From: Phenylobacterium sp. LH3H17
Lineage (GTDB): Bacteria > Pseudomonadota > Alphaproteobacteria > Caulobacterales > Caulobacteraceae
Assembly: GCF_024298925.1 (NCBI RefSeq)
Contig: NZ_CP101283.1
Location: 744,001 to 808,000, forward strand
Length of the DNA: 64,000 bases
Direction of reading: 5' to 3'
Position numbers and translations under genes: made by a program
Shown: positions 54,812 to 63,332 of the stretch, piece by piece
Layout: each line of letters starts with the position of its first letter
Numbering within the stretch: the first letter of the stretch is position 1
Notes under the pieces: model-generated
Seen by the model: the letters and a program-made list of their open reading frames with translations, nothing else
What the model was told of the DNA's origin: nothing
Database searches by the model: none

Positions 54812-56374
54812 GTGAATAAACCCGTTGGCAGCCTGGCGCCGTCCGGCGCAAAGCAAGTGCTCGAAGAACTCGAACGCCGCCGTGCCGAGGCGCGTCTTGG
54901 CGGGGGCGAGCGTCGGATTGCGAGCCAGCACGCCAAGGGCAAGCTGACGGCGCGCGAGCGGCTGGACCTGTTGCTGGACGAGGGGTCGTTCGAGGAGTTC
55001 GACATGTTCGTCGAGCACCGGGCGAGCGATTTCGGGATGGCCGAGCAGAAGGTGGCCGGCGACGGGGTGGTGACCGGCTGGGGCAATATCAACGGCCGGC
55101 TGGTGTTCGTGTTCTCCAAGGACTTCACGGTGTTCGGCGGGTCGTTGTCGAACGCCCACGCCCAGAAGATCGTCAAGGTGCAGGAGCAGGCCCTGAAGGT
55201 GGGGGCCCCGATCATCGGGCTGTTCGACGCGGGCGGGGCGCGGATCCAGGAGGGGGTGGACGGGCTGGCCGGCTATGCCGACATCTTCCTGCAGAACACC
55301 CTGGCCTCAGGCGTCATCCCGCAGATCAGCGTGATCATGGGACCGTGCGCGGGGGGCGACGTCTATTCCCCGGCGATCACCGACTTCATCTTCATGGTGA
55401 AGGACACCAGCTACATGTACGTCACCGGCCCCGACGTGGTCCGGACCGTGACCCATGAGGAGGTGACCCACGAGGAGCTGGGCGGCTACCGGGTGCACGC
55501 CATCAAGTCGGGGGTGGCCGACGGGGCCTTCGAGAACGACCTGGAAGCCCTGACCCAGGTGCGCCGGCTGGTGGACTTCCTGCCGCTCTCCAACCGTGAG
55601 AAGCCGCCGGTGCGGCAGAGCTACGACGATCCGCTGCGCGAGGAGCCCAGCCTCGACACCCTGATCCCGGCCAACCCCAACAAGCCCTACGACATGAAGG
55701 AGCTGATCCTTAAGGTGGTGGACGAGGCCGACTTCTTCGAGATCGCCGACGGCTTCGCCAAGAACATCATCTGCGGCTTCGGGCGCATCGACGGCCAGCC
55801 GGTGGGCGTGGTCGCCAACCAGCCGCAGGTGCTGGCCGGGGTGCTGGACATCGATTCATCGCGCAAGGCCGCGCGCTTCGTGCGGTTCTGCGACGCCTTT
55901 GAGATCCCGCTGGTGACCTTCGTCGACGTGCCGGGCTTCATGCCGGGCACCAAGCAGGAGCAGGGCGGTCTGATCCGCCACGGGGCCAAGCTGCTGTTCG
56001 CCTATGCCGAGGCCACCGTGCCGAAGATCACGCTGATCACCCGCAAGGCTTATGGCGGGGCCTATGACGTGATGAGCTCCAAGCACATCCGCGGCGACGT
56101 CAACTATGCCTGGCCCACCGCCGAGATCGCGGTGATGGGGGCCAAGGGGGCCGTGGAGATCATCTTCCGCAACGAGAGCCCCGAGGCCATCGCCCTGCGC
56201 GAGGCCGACTACAAGGCCCGCTTCGCCAACCCCTTCGTCGCCGCCTCCCGCGGCTATATCGACGACGTCATCATGCCCCACGCCACCCGACGCCGCATCG
56301 CCCGCGCGCTCAAGAACCTGCGCGGCAAGCAGCTCTCCAATCCCTGGAAAAAACACGACAATATCCCGCTGTAG
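54812..56374 (+). CDS. pccB: Propionyl-CoA carboxylase beta (carboxyltransferase) subunit
   Basis: This 520-residue carboxyltransferase has the blocks of propionyl-CoA carboxylase beta: [104 protein letters not shown] and [51 protein letters not shown]. It uses carboxybiotin to convert propionyl-CoA to methylmalonyl-CoA. Start is a GTG at 54812; the upstream region contains an AT-rich stretch and the divergent ScfR gene. A MerR gene follows after eight bases. Confidence 0.95.
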   Translation: MNKPVGSLAPSGAKQVLEELERRRAEARLGGGERRIASQHAKGKLTARERLDLLLDEGSFEEFDMFVEHRASDFGMAEQKVAGDGVVTGWGNINGRLVFVFSKDFTVFGGSLSNAHAQKIVKVQEQALKVGAPIIGLFDAGGARIQEGVDGLAGYADIFLQNTLASGVIPQISVIMGPCAGGDVYSPAITDFIFMVKDTSYMYVTGPDVVRTVTHEEVTHEELGGYRVHAIKSGVADGAFENDLEALTQVRRLVDFLPLSNREKPPVRQSYDDPLREEPSLDTLIPANPNKPYDMKELILKVVDEADFFEIADGFAKNIICGFGRIDGQPVGVVANQPQVLAGVLDIDSSRKAARFVRFCDAFEIPLVTFVDVPGFMPGTKQEQGGLIRHGAKLLFAYAEATVPKITLITRKAYGGAYDVMSSKHIRGDVNYAWPTAEIAVMGAKGAVEIIFRNESPEAIALREADYKARFANPFVAASRGYIDDVIMPHATRRRIARALKNLRGKQLSNPWKKHDNIPL

Positions 56375-56382
56375 GAACCGCG

Positions 56383-56760
56383 ATGTCCATCTCCCCCGAG
56401 TTCTCGCTCACCCAGCTCAGCCGCACCTACGGCGTCACCCCCCGCGCCATCCGTCACTATGACGACGTCGGCCTGATCAAGCCGCACCGCAACCGCGCCA
56501 ACCGCCGCCGATTGGACCTGGCCGAGCGCGACCGGTTGCTGTTCATCCTGCGCCTGCGCGAGGCGGGCCTGGGCCTGGACCAGATCCGCCGGATCGTGGC
56601 GGTCGGCCGCCGGCATGGACCCTCCGAACAACTGGCCTGCGCCTGCGAGGCGCTCAATGACCGCATCGTCGAGCTGGAATGCGCCCTCTCGCCGAAGCCG
56701 AGTTCGGTCGACGCCGCCCTCGGCGTGTTGAAAGCCCTGGAAACCGAGATGGCGGCCTAG
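56383..56760 (+). CDS. MerR-family regulator between pccB and pccA
   Basis: This 125-residue protein has a MerR winged helix (FSLTQLSRTYGVTPRAIRHYDDVGLIKPHRNRANRRRLDLAERDRLLFILRLREAGLGLDQIRRIV) and a short coiled-coil (LACACEALNDRIVELECALS) with several cysteines. It belongs to the small MerR group without a large effector domain. It lies eight bases after pccB and three bases before pccA. A second MerR gene with the same layout follows pccA, so the two are probably duplicated. The placement inside a catabolic operon suggests feedback on this operon. Confidence 0.9.
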   Translation: MSISPEFSLTQLSRTYGVTPRAIRHYDDVGLIKPHRNRANRRRLDLAERDRLLFILRLREAGLGLDQIRRIVAVGRRHGPSEQLACACEALNDRIVELECALSPKPSSVDAALGVLKALETEMAA

Positions 56761-56763
56761 CCG

Positions 56764-58743
56764 ATGTTCAAGAAAATCCTCATCGCCAACCGTGGCGAGA
56801 TCGCGGTTCGGATCATTGGGACGTGCCGTCGGCTGGGGATCGCGACGGTGGTGGTCTATTCGGAGGCCGATGCGGATTCGCTGGCGGTGGAGCTGGCCGA
56901 CGAGGCGGTGTTCATCGGCGGGGCGGCGGCCAGCGAGAGCTATCTGGTGGCCGACAAGATCGTGGCGGCGTGCCGCGAGACCGGGGCCGAGGCGGTGCAT
57001 CCGGGCTTCGGGTTCCTGAGCGAGAACGCGGGCTTCGCCAGGCGGCTGGCCGATGAGGCGATCGTGTTCATCGGTCCCAACCCGGGCGCCATCGAGGCGA
57101 TGGGCGACAAGATCCAGAGCAAGCTGTTTGCGGTGAAGGCCGGGATCTCGGTGGTGCCGGGCCATGTGGGCGAGATCGACGACACGGACCATGCGGTCAG
57201 GATCGCCGAGGAGATCGGCTATCCGGTGATGATCAAGGCCTCGGCCGGGGGCGGGGGCAAGGGCATCCGGGTGGCCTGGAGCCGCCAGGATGTCGAGGAG
57301 GGCTTTCCGGCGGTGCGCTCGGAGGCCAAGTCCAGCTTCGGCGACGACCGCATCTTCATCGAGAAGTTCATCGAGAGCCCGCGGCACATCGAGATCCAGG
57401 TGCTGGGCGACAAGCACGGCGCCGTGGTCCACCTGTTCGAGCGCGAGTGCTCGATCCAGCGCCGCAACCAGAAGGTCATCGAGGAGGCGCCGAGCCCGCT
57501 GCTGGACGAGGCGACCCGGGCGGCCATGGGCGCCCAGGCCGTGGCGCTGGCCAAGGCGGTCGCCTACGACTCGGCCGGCACGGTGGAGTTCGTGGCCGGT
57601 CAGGACAAGAGCTTCTACTTCCTGGAGATGAACACCCGGCTGCAGGTGGAGCATCCGGTCACCGAGCTGATCACGGGCTTGGACCTGGTCGAGCAGATGA
57701 TCCGCGTAGCCTACGGCGAGAAGCTGGCCTTCCAGCAGGCGGACCTGAAGATCAACGGCTGGGCGATCGAGAGCCGGATCTATGCCGAGGATCCCTATCG
57801 CGGCTTCCTGCCCTCGATCGGGCGGCTGGTCCGCTACGCCCCGCCCCAGGAGGGCAAGCTCGGCGAGATCGTGGTGCGCAATGACGCCGGCGTGCGCGAG
57901 GGCGACGAGATCTCGATGTTCTACGACCCGATGATCTCCAAGCTCTCGACCTGGGCGCCGACCCGGCTGGCGGCCATCGACGCCATGGGCCGGGCGCTGG
58001 AGGACTTCCACATCGAGGGCCCGGGCCAGAACATCCCGTTCCTGGCCGCGGTGATGGACCAGGACCGCTTCCGCTCGGGCCAGCTGTCGACCAACTACAT
58101 CAAGGACGAGTTCCCGCAGGGCTTCCACGGAACCTCGCCCACCGATTTCCAGCGCGACCTGATGGCCGCCGTCGCCTGCGCCATGCACACCACGCTCACC
58201 GCCCGCAGCGCGCCTCAGCTGGTGCGCGACGAGTGGGTGGTGATCGAGAACGGCGAACGCCGCCTGGTGCGGCTGGCCAATGGCGGCGACGCCTTCCGGA
58301 TCGAGTTCCTGGGCGAGGACCGCAAGCTCTCCCTGACCGAGATCGCCTGGACGCCCGGCCAACCCACCTTCCGCGGCCGGCTGGACGGCACGGCCTTCAC
58401 CGCCCAGGTCAAGCCGCTGGCCGAGGGCTTCGCCGTCCGCCACCGCGCCGCCTCCGCCCATGTCCTGGTGCTCACCCCCCGCTCGGCCGAGCTGCACGAG
58501 AAGCTGCCGCCGAAACAGGCCGCCGACACGTCGAAGATGATCCTGTCGCCCATGCCGGGCCTGGTGGTCTCCCTCGACGTCACCGTCGGCCAGGAGGTCA
58601 AGACCGGCGAGCAGGTCGCCATCGTCGAGGCCATGAAGATGCAGAACATCATCCGCGCCGAGCGCGACGGAACCGTCAAGACTGTCGGGGCCGCCGCCGG
58701 CGACTCCGTCGCCGCAGATGAAATCCTCGTGGAGTTTGCCTGA
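56764..58743 (+). CDS. pccA: Propionyl-CoA carboxylase alpha (biotin carboxylase/BCCP) subunit
   Basis: This 659-residue subunit begins MFKKILIANRGEIAVRIIGTCR, has the ATP-grasp loop KASAGGGGKGIRVAW, RECSIQRRNQKVIEEAPSPLL, EMNTRLQVEHPVTELITGLDLVEQMIRVAYGEKL and DPYRGFLPSIGRL, and ends with a biotinyl domain whose target lysine is in VEAMKMQN. Its C-terminal linker carries the BT domain typical of PCC alpha. It carboxylates biotin with ATP and bicarbonate for pccB. The stop overlaps the next MerR start by one base (TGATG). It differs clearly from the methylcrotonyl-CoA alpha subunit at 33007. Confidence 0.95.
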   Translation: MFKKILIANRGEIAVRIIGTCRRLGIATVVVYSEADADSLAVELADEAVFIGGAAASESYLVADKIVAACRETGAEAVHPGFGFLSENAGFARRLADEAIVFIGPNPGAIEAMGDKIQSKLFAVKAGISVVPGHVGEIDDTDHAVRIAEEIGYPVMIKASAGGGGKGIRVAWSRQDVEEGFPAVRSEAKSSFGDDRIFIEKFIESPRHIEIQVLGDKHGAVVHLFERECSIQRRNQKVIEEAPSPLLDEATRAAMGAQAVALAKAVAYDSAGTVEFVAGQDKSFYFLEMNTRLQVEHPVTELITGLDLVEQMIRVAYGEKLAFQQADLKINGWAIESRIYAEDPYRGFLPSIGRLVRYAPPQEGKLGEIVVRNDAGVREGDEISMFYDPMISKLSTWAPTRLAAIDAMGRALEDFHIEGPGQNIPFLAAVMDQDRFRSGQLSTNYIKDEFPQGFHGTSPTDFQRDLMAAVACAMHTTLTARSAPQLVRDEWVVIENGERRLVRLANGGDAFRIEFLGEDRKLSLTEIAWTPGQPTFRGRLDGTAFTAQVKPLAEGFAVRHRAASAHVLVLTPRSAELHEKLPPKQAADTSKMILSPMPGLVVSLDVTVGQEVKTGEQVAIVEAMKMQNIIRAERDGTVKTVGAAAGDSVAADEILVEFA

Positions 58744-59129
58744 TGCACATGTCGATCCAGAGCCGCGTGCAGATCTCGGCCCTCACCCGGCGCTACGGCG
58801 TCTCGCCCCGGGCCATCCGGTTCTATGAGGAGGAGGGGTTGATCACGGCGGCCCGCGACCGCCAGAACCGCCGCATCTATGACGCCGACGCCCAGGCCCG
58901 GCTGGCCCAGATCGTCGACCTGCGCCGCTGCGGGCTCAGCATCCCGGAGATCCGGGAGGGACTGGAGCTGCAGGACAGCGGCGCGCCGCCGGAGAACAAT
59001 CTCGACTATGTGCTGCGCCGCCTGCGCAACCGCCGCAGCCAGGTCAGCGCCGAGCTGGAGGCCTTGGACCGCCAGATCGAGACCCTGGCCCGCGACGGCC
59101 GCCAGCTGCGGACACGCCGCGTCGTCTGA
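58743..59129 (+). CDS. MerR-family regulator after pccA
   Basis: This 128-residue MerR protein has the winged helix ISALTRRYGVSPRAIRFYEEEGLITAARDRQNRRIYDADAQARLAQIVDLRRCGLSIPEIREGLEL and a short coiled-coil tail (LRRLRNRRSQVSAELEALDRQIETLARDG). It is similar to the MerR protein between pccB and pccA in layout and in the YGV(T/S)PRAIR(H/F)Y segment, consistent with duplication. The start overlaps the pccA stop. It is convergent with the hydroxybutyrate dehydrogenase gene, one base apart. Confidence 0.9.
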   Translation: MHMSIQSRVQISALTRRYGVSPRAIRFYEEEGLITAARDRQNRRIYDADAQARLAQIVDLRRCGLSIPEIREGLELQDSGAPPENNLDYVLRRLRNRRSQVSAELEALDRQIETLARDGRQLRTRRVV

Positions 59130-59130
59130 G

Positions 59131-59916
59131 CTACTGCATGTACCAGCCGTGGCTGACCACGATCGACTGACCGGTCAGGGCGTTGGTCGGGAAGCCGGCC
59201 AGGAAGACCGCCGTGCGCGCCACGTCGTCCACCGTGGTGAACTCGCCGTCCACGGTGTCCTTGAGCATCACCTTCTTGATCACATCCGCCTCGCTGAGGC
59301 CCAGGGCCTGGGCCTGCTCGGGGATCTGCTTCTCGACCAGGGGCGTGCGTACGAAGCCCGGGCAGATGAGGTTGGCGCGGACCCCGTGGGCGGCGCCCTC
59401 CTTGGCCACCACCTTGGTCAGGCCTTCCAGCCCGTGCTTGGCGGTGACATAGGGCGCCTTCAGCACCGAGGCCTCCTTGGAGTGGACCGAGCCCATATAG
59501 ATCACCGTCCCGCCGCGACCCTGGGCGTACATGTGCTTGAGGCAGGCGCGGGTGGTCAGGAAGGCGCCGTCCAGGTGGATGGCCAGCAGCTTCTTCCAGT
59601 CGCTGAACGCGAAGGTCTCCAACGGCCCGACGATCTGGACGCCGGCGTTGGACACCAGGACGTCGATCCCACCGAAACGGGCCGCCGCGGCCTCGATTCC
59701 GGCCTCGACCTGGGCCTCGTCCGTCACGTCCATGGCCACGCCCATCGCCCGCTCGCCGCTGGGATCGAATTCCTTGGCCGTCGCATTGGCGGCGTCGAAA
59801 TTGAGATCGGCGATGACGACCTTGGCCCCCTCGGCGAGGAAGGCCTTGGCGATGTCCCTGCCGATGCCGCTGGCCGCGCCGGTGACGACGGCGACCTTGT
59901 CCGTGAGGCTCATCAT
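59131..59916 (-). CDS. bdhA: 3-hydroxybutyrate dehydrogenase (SDR)
   Basis: This 261-residue short-chain dehydrogenase begins [23 protein letters not shown] with the NAD-binding glycines, has [15 protein letters not shown], catalytic Ser in [29 protein letters not shown] with the YxxxK motif (Tyr and Lys), and [23 protein letters not shown], typical of BdhA. It oxidises (R)-3-hydroxybutyrate to acetoacetate in poly-hydroxybutyrate breakdown. The ATG overlaps the patatin stop (TAATG), so the two are co-transcribed. Two adjacent Met codons are possible starts. Confidence 0.93.
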   Translation of the reverse strand: MMSLTDKVAVVTGAASGIGRDIAKAFLAEGAKVVIADLNFDAANATAKEFDPSGERAMGVAMDVTDEAQVEAGIEAAAARFGGIDVLVSNAGVQIVGPLETFAFSDWKKLLAIHLDGAFLTTRACLKHMYAQGRGGTVIYMGSVHSKEASVLKAPYVTAKHGLEGLTKVVAKEGAAHGVRANLICPGFVRTPLVEKQIPEQAQALGLSEADVIKKVMLKDTVDGEFTTVDDVARTAVFLAGFPTNALTGQSIVVSHGWYMQ

Positions 59917-61148
59917 TATTCCTTCTTGCTGGGAGGCGCGACGCGCGCGGACGGGGTCACGAAATCGTAGACCTCGACGCCATGGGCGGCCGTGGGCGGG
60001 ATCAGCACCTCGGGGTGGGCGAGGGTGGCGAGCGCGTCCCGCCGCCCGGCGAGCCAGTGCTCCTCCATGGTTCGGCGGGAGAACTCATAGTCCTTCGACT
60101 GGCCCTCATAGGTGGGCGAGCGGTAGACCAGCTGGATGATGTTGTAGACGGCGGGGTCGGAGGCCTCCGCCAGCATTCGAGCCTGTGGCGTGGCGGCCAG
60201 TTCGGGCGGCATCTTCGCCAGCAGCTCGTTGAAGGTGGCGCGGAAGTGCTGCAGCCTTCGGAAGGTGTCCGTCGCCGCCCGCGTGCGGCTGGAGAACTGC
60301 ACCTCCTTCATCCGCACCGCCACTTCCGACAGGTCGCGAGGCGCATCGCCGCGGGCGCTCCACAGGTCGACCTGGAAGATCAGGGTGTCGAGGGCCGAAT
60401 GGGCGGACAGCACCCAGTCCAGGGGCGTGTTCGAGACCAGGCCGCCGTCCCAGTAGAGTTCGTCCTCGATTTCCACCGCCTCGAATGCCGGCGGCAGCGC
60501 GCCGCTGGCCATGACGTGCTCGGGGCCGATCGTGTCGATCTCGTTGTCGAAATAGGCGAAATTGCCGGTGCGGACGTTTACCGCACCGACGCTGAAGCGC
60601 ATGGCCTTGGCGTTGATCAGGTCGAAGTCGACCAGCCGCTCCAGGGTCGAGCGGAGGGCGGCGGCGTCGTACCAGCTGGTGGCTCCGGGAGAGCCCGGCG
60701 GGGTCAGATAGGGCGGCGGCAGGCGCGGGGTGAAAAAGCCAGGGACCCCGCCGGCCACGATCTGTCCCGCCGCCAACTGGTTCAGCCAGCCTCGGGCGGC
60801 GTCGAAGGTCACCAGCCTGGTCCATTGATCGGCCCAGCCGCCGTCGCGCGCCGCGCTGACCTGCTCCCAGAAGGCGCGGAGCCTGGCGACCCGGTGCTCG
60901 CGCGGATTGCCCGCAATGATCGCGCTGTTGATGGCCCCGATGGAGATGCCGGCGATCCAGGTCGGCTCGATGCCCGCCTCATGCAGGGCTTCGTAGACCC
61001 CGGCCTGATACGCGCCCAGGGCGCCGCCGCCCTGCAGCAGCAGGGCCACGCTCTCGAAAGGCGTGGCGCACGACCTGTGGGTCTCAGGCGGGGCGACGCC
61101 GGTGCGCTTGGCGTGTGGGGCGGCCGGTCTGGTTGCTTGCGGGCGCAT
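59916..61148 (-). CDS. Patatin-like phospholipase (DUF3734-containing)
   Basis: This 410-residue protein has a patatin domain: [21 protein letters not shown] (oxyanion loop), [18 protein letters not shown] (nucleophile in GxSxG) and [16 protein letters not shown] (catalytic Asp in DGG). The C-terminal part ([67 protein letters not shown]) matches the DUF3734 extension. It should hydrolyse lipids or acyl esters. It forms an operon with bdhA, a pairing seen in other alphaproteobacteria and suggestive of a poly-hydroxybutyrate or lipid-linked role. Predicted cytoplasmic. Confidence 0.9.
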   Translation of the reverse strand: MRPQATRPAAPHAKRTGVAPPETHRSCATPFESVALLLQGGGALGAYQAGVYEALHEAGIEPTWIAGISIGAINSAIIAGNPREHRVARLRAFWEQVSAARDGGWADQWTRLVTFDAARGWLNQLAAGQIVAGGVPGFFTPRLPPPYLTPPGSPGATSWYDAAALRSTLERLVDFDLINAKAMRFSVGAVNVRTGNFAYFDNEIDTIGPEHVMASGALPPAFEAVEIEDELYWDGGLVSNTPLDWVLSAHSALDTLIFQVDLWSARGDAPRDLSEVAVRMKEVQFSSRTRAATDTFRRLQHFRATFNELLAKMPPELAATPQARMLAEASDPAVYNIIQLVYRSPTYEGQSKDYEFSRRTMEEHWLAGRRDALATLAHPEVLIPPTAAHGVEVYDFVTPSARVAPPSKKE

Positions 61149-61185
61149 CCGAGATCCTCCCGCGCACAGGCGCGGCTCTAGATGG

Positions 61186-61204
61186 TGCAGTGCAATATAT
61201 TTGC
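61186..61204. promoter_or_regulatory. TGC-rich symmetrical sequence upstream of patatin/bdhA
   Basis: TGCAGTGCA (61186-61194) overlaps GCAA-TATAT-TTGC (61192-61204) in the 119 bases between the patatin and aminotransferase starts. TGC-rich palindromes are known targets of the poly-hydroxybutyrate regulator PhaR in alphaproteobacteria, so this is a candidate, but the match is only suggestive. Confidence 0.3.
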
Positions 61205-61267
61205 GGCCGCATCAAGTCGGCGAAGCTTCGACTGGCCGCCCGCCGTGGCCCGCGTTAGGACGCCGAC

Positions 61268-62425
61268 ATGCTGACCTCGAAACGCCACCTGTTCGAGATC
61301 CCGGCCGGGATCGCCTATTTCAACACGGCCTACAACGCCCCGCTGCTGAACGCCTCGCGCGACGCCCTGGTCGTGGCCGCCGGCGCCAAGAGCCGGCCCT
61401 GGGAGCGGACCCCGGACGACTTCTTCGCCGACGCCGAACGGGCGCGGGAGCTGGCCGCGGGCCTGTTTGGCGGCGGGGCCGACGGCTGGGCGGTGATCCC
61501 GGCGGCGAGCTACGGGATCAGCGCCGCGGCCCGGGCCATCGAGCCCACCCTGCGGTCCGGCGACCAGATCCTGCTGCTGGACGAGGAGTTCCCCTCCAAT
61601 GTCCTGCCCTGGCGACGGACGGCGCGGGAGCGCGGCGCGGAGGTGGTCACCGTCGCCACCCCGGCCGACGGTGACTGGACCGCCGCGGTCCTCGCCCACC
61701 TCGGGCCGCGGGTGAAGGTCGCGGCGCTGGCCAACTGCCACTGGACCAACGGCGCGCGGCTGGACCTCGTGGCTATCGGCGCCGCCTGCCGCGCCGTCGG
61801 CGCCGTCCTGGTGCTGGACGCCACCCAGAGCCTGGGCGCCCTGCCGCTGGACCTGCAGGCCGTCGCCCCCGACTTCCTGGTGGCCGCCGGCTACAAGTGG
61901 CTGCTCGCCCCCTACGGGTTTGGCCTGATGTATGTGGCCCCGGCCTGGCGCGAGGCGCGACCGCTGGAGGAGACCTGGCTGGTCCGCGACAATGCCAGCG
62001 ATTTCGCCAACCTGGTCCGCTACAGCGACGCCTACCGCCCCGGCGCGCGGCGCTTCGACGTGGGCGAGACCTGCGCCACCACCGTCCTGCCCGGCGCCCT
62101 GGCGGCCCTGGAGCAACTCCAGGCCTGGGGCGTGCCGGCCATCGCCGAGGCCCTGGGCGCGGTTAACGCCCAGATCGCCGAGCGCCTCGAGGCCCTAGGC
62201 TTCACCCTGCCGCCGGCGGAGCTGCGCTGCCCGCACATGTTCGGGGCGCGGATGCCGGAGGGGTTCTCCGGCGACCTCGTGGGCGCGCTGCGGGCGAAGA
62301 ACGTGTTCGTCAGCCAGCGGGGGACGTCGGTGAGGTTTGCGCCGCACCTGCACGTGACGGAGGAGGATGTGGTGTCGCTTCTCGATGGACTCGAAGCGTG
62401 CGCAAAGGCCGCCCAGGCTGGGTGA
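61268..62425 (+). CDS. Aminotransferase class V-fold PLP enzyme
   Basis: This 385-residue PLP protein has the fold of class V aminotransferases such as isopenicillin N epimerase and cysteine desulfurases. It begins FEIPAGIAYFNTAYNAPLLNASRDAL and has VIPAASYGISAAARAI, NCHWTNGARLDL, VLDATQSLGALPLDL and the PLP lysine in AAGYKWLLAPYGFGLMYVA. The C-terminal part ends with VRFAPHLHVTEEDVVSLLDGLEA. No conserved desulfurase cysteine loop is obvious, so desulfurase activity is doubtful. The substrate is unknown. It is divergent from the patatin gene. Confidence 0.87.
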   Translation: MLTSKRHLFEIPAGIAYFNTAYNAPLLNASRDALVVAAGAKSRPWERTPDDFFADAERARELAAGLFGGGADGWAVIPAASYGISAAARAIEPTLRSGDQILLLDEEFPSNVLPWRRTARERGAEVVTVATPADGDWTAAVLAHLGPRVKVAALANCHWTNGARLDLVAIGAACRAVGAVLVLDATQSLGALPLDLQAVAPDFLVAAGYKWLLAPYGFGLMYVAPAWREARPLEETWLVRDNASDFANLVRYSDAYRPGARRFDVGETCATTVLPGALAALEQLQAWGVPAIAEALGAVNAQIAERLEALGFTLPPAELRCPHMFGARMPEGFSGDLVGALRAKNVFVSQRGTSVRFAPHLHVTEEDVVSLLDGLEACAKAAQAG

Positions 62426-62434
62426 GATGCGCCC

Positions 62435-63175
62435 TTAAAGGGGGGCGCATTCGGCCCTATCGACAAGGAAGTCCAAAGGCTGCGGATTGCCGGAGAATAC
62501 GTACCGGTATCGGTAGCTGAAGCCGCTTGCGAGGGTGTGCTTCTGAGCCTTGCAGACCTCTGGCGCCAAGACCGCGCGAAAATCGTCAGCGAAGGCTTCG
62601 GCCGTCGGCCGGGGTTGGTTGACCTTGTAGTCGTAGATCAAGGTCGTTCCTGATCGTGACACTCCAACCAGGGTCGTGACGTCGTCTAACTTCTTAGGCA
62701 AGTCGGCATTGAGCGTGGCGGTGATCTCGTCGAGCACAGCGCCCTCTTCCGATTTCAGCTGCAGCGTCGGCGGCGCTTCTCTCGGCGAAAGATAGATCAT
62801 CGCCAAGAGCAGAAGCGTCAAGCCTACCAGTTCCAGGCCCTTGCGGCCGTTGGACGCGTTTCCTGTCTCGCCGTCGTCCAATCGAGGCGCGCTCGCCGCG
62901 CGGCGCATGGCGTTCACGAGGATCACGACGCCGACATAGAACGCGACCAGGAAGACAACTCCGACCGCCGCGACTTCCGGCCCGTTATTCGTGGCGCGGA
63001 TGATCGCGCGGATGATCAGGCCGTCGCCTTCCGGATGATCCGGCGTTCCGTGCGAGGCGAACAGGAACGCGGCGGCGGCCTGCCAGGCGAACATCGCGAC
63101 CACCCAGCGCCAGAATTCCCAGCGCCTGTAGCACAACACGCCCAAGATCGCCGGACCGTACGCCAATAGCCACAT
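62435..63175 (-). CDS. Membrane protein of unknown function with a C-terminal soluble domain
   Basis: I do not recognise this 246-residue protein. It has hydrophobic segments near residues 1-15, 24-42, 68-88 and 112-128, then a soluble C-terminal domain of about 115 residues (LDEITATLNADLPKKLDDVTTLVGVSRSGTTLIYDYKVNQ ... FSYRYRYVFSGNPQPLDF) of alternating strands, with two cysteines (in PEVCKAQ and AECAPL). Its base composition is lower in G+C than the neighbours. The stop is 10 bases after the convergent aminotransferase gene. It may mark the edge of a mobile or accessory region. Confidence 0.65.
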   Translation of the reverse strand: MWLLAYGPAILGVLCYRRWEFWRWVVAMFAWQAAAAFLFASHGTPDHPEGDGLIIRAIIRATNNGPEVAAVGVVFLVAFYVGVVILVNAMRRAASAPRLDDGETGNASNGRKGLELVGLTLLLLAMIYLSPREAPPTLQLKSEEGAVLDEITATLNADLPKKLDDVTTLVGVSRSGTTLIYDYKVNQPRPTAEAFADDFRAVLAPEVCKAQKHTLASGFSYRYRYVFSGNPQPLDFLVDRAECAPL

Positions 63176-63332
63176 CGATCGCCCTCCAAATGTTCCTGTT
63201 CTGTTCTAGACAATCATAGAGGGAGTGTCTATGGTCAAATCGCGCATGAGAGGTGGAGTACCCGGGCCGTGCTCCGCCTCCACGAGGCTCGTCGCGCCCA
63301 GCAGACATTTCCATCACATTGGAGAATTCCAA

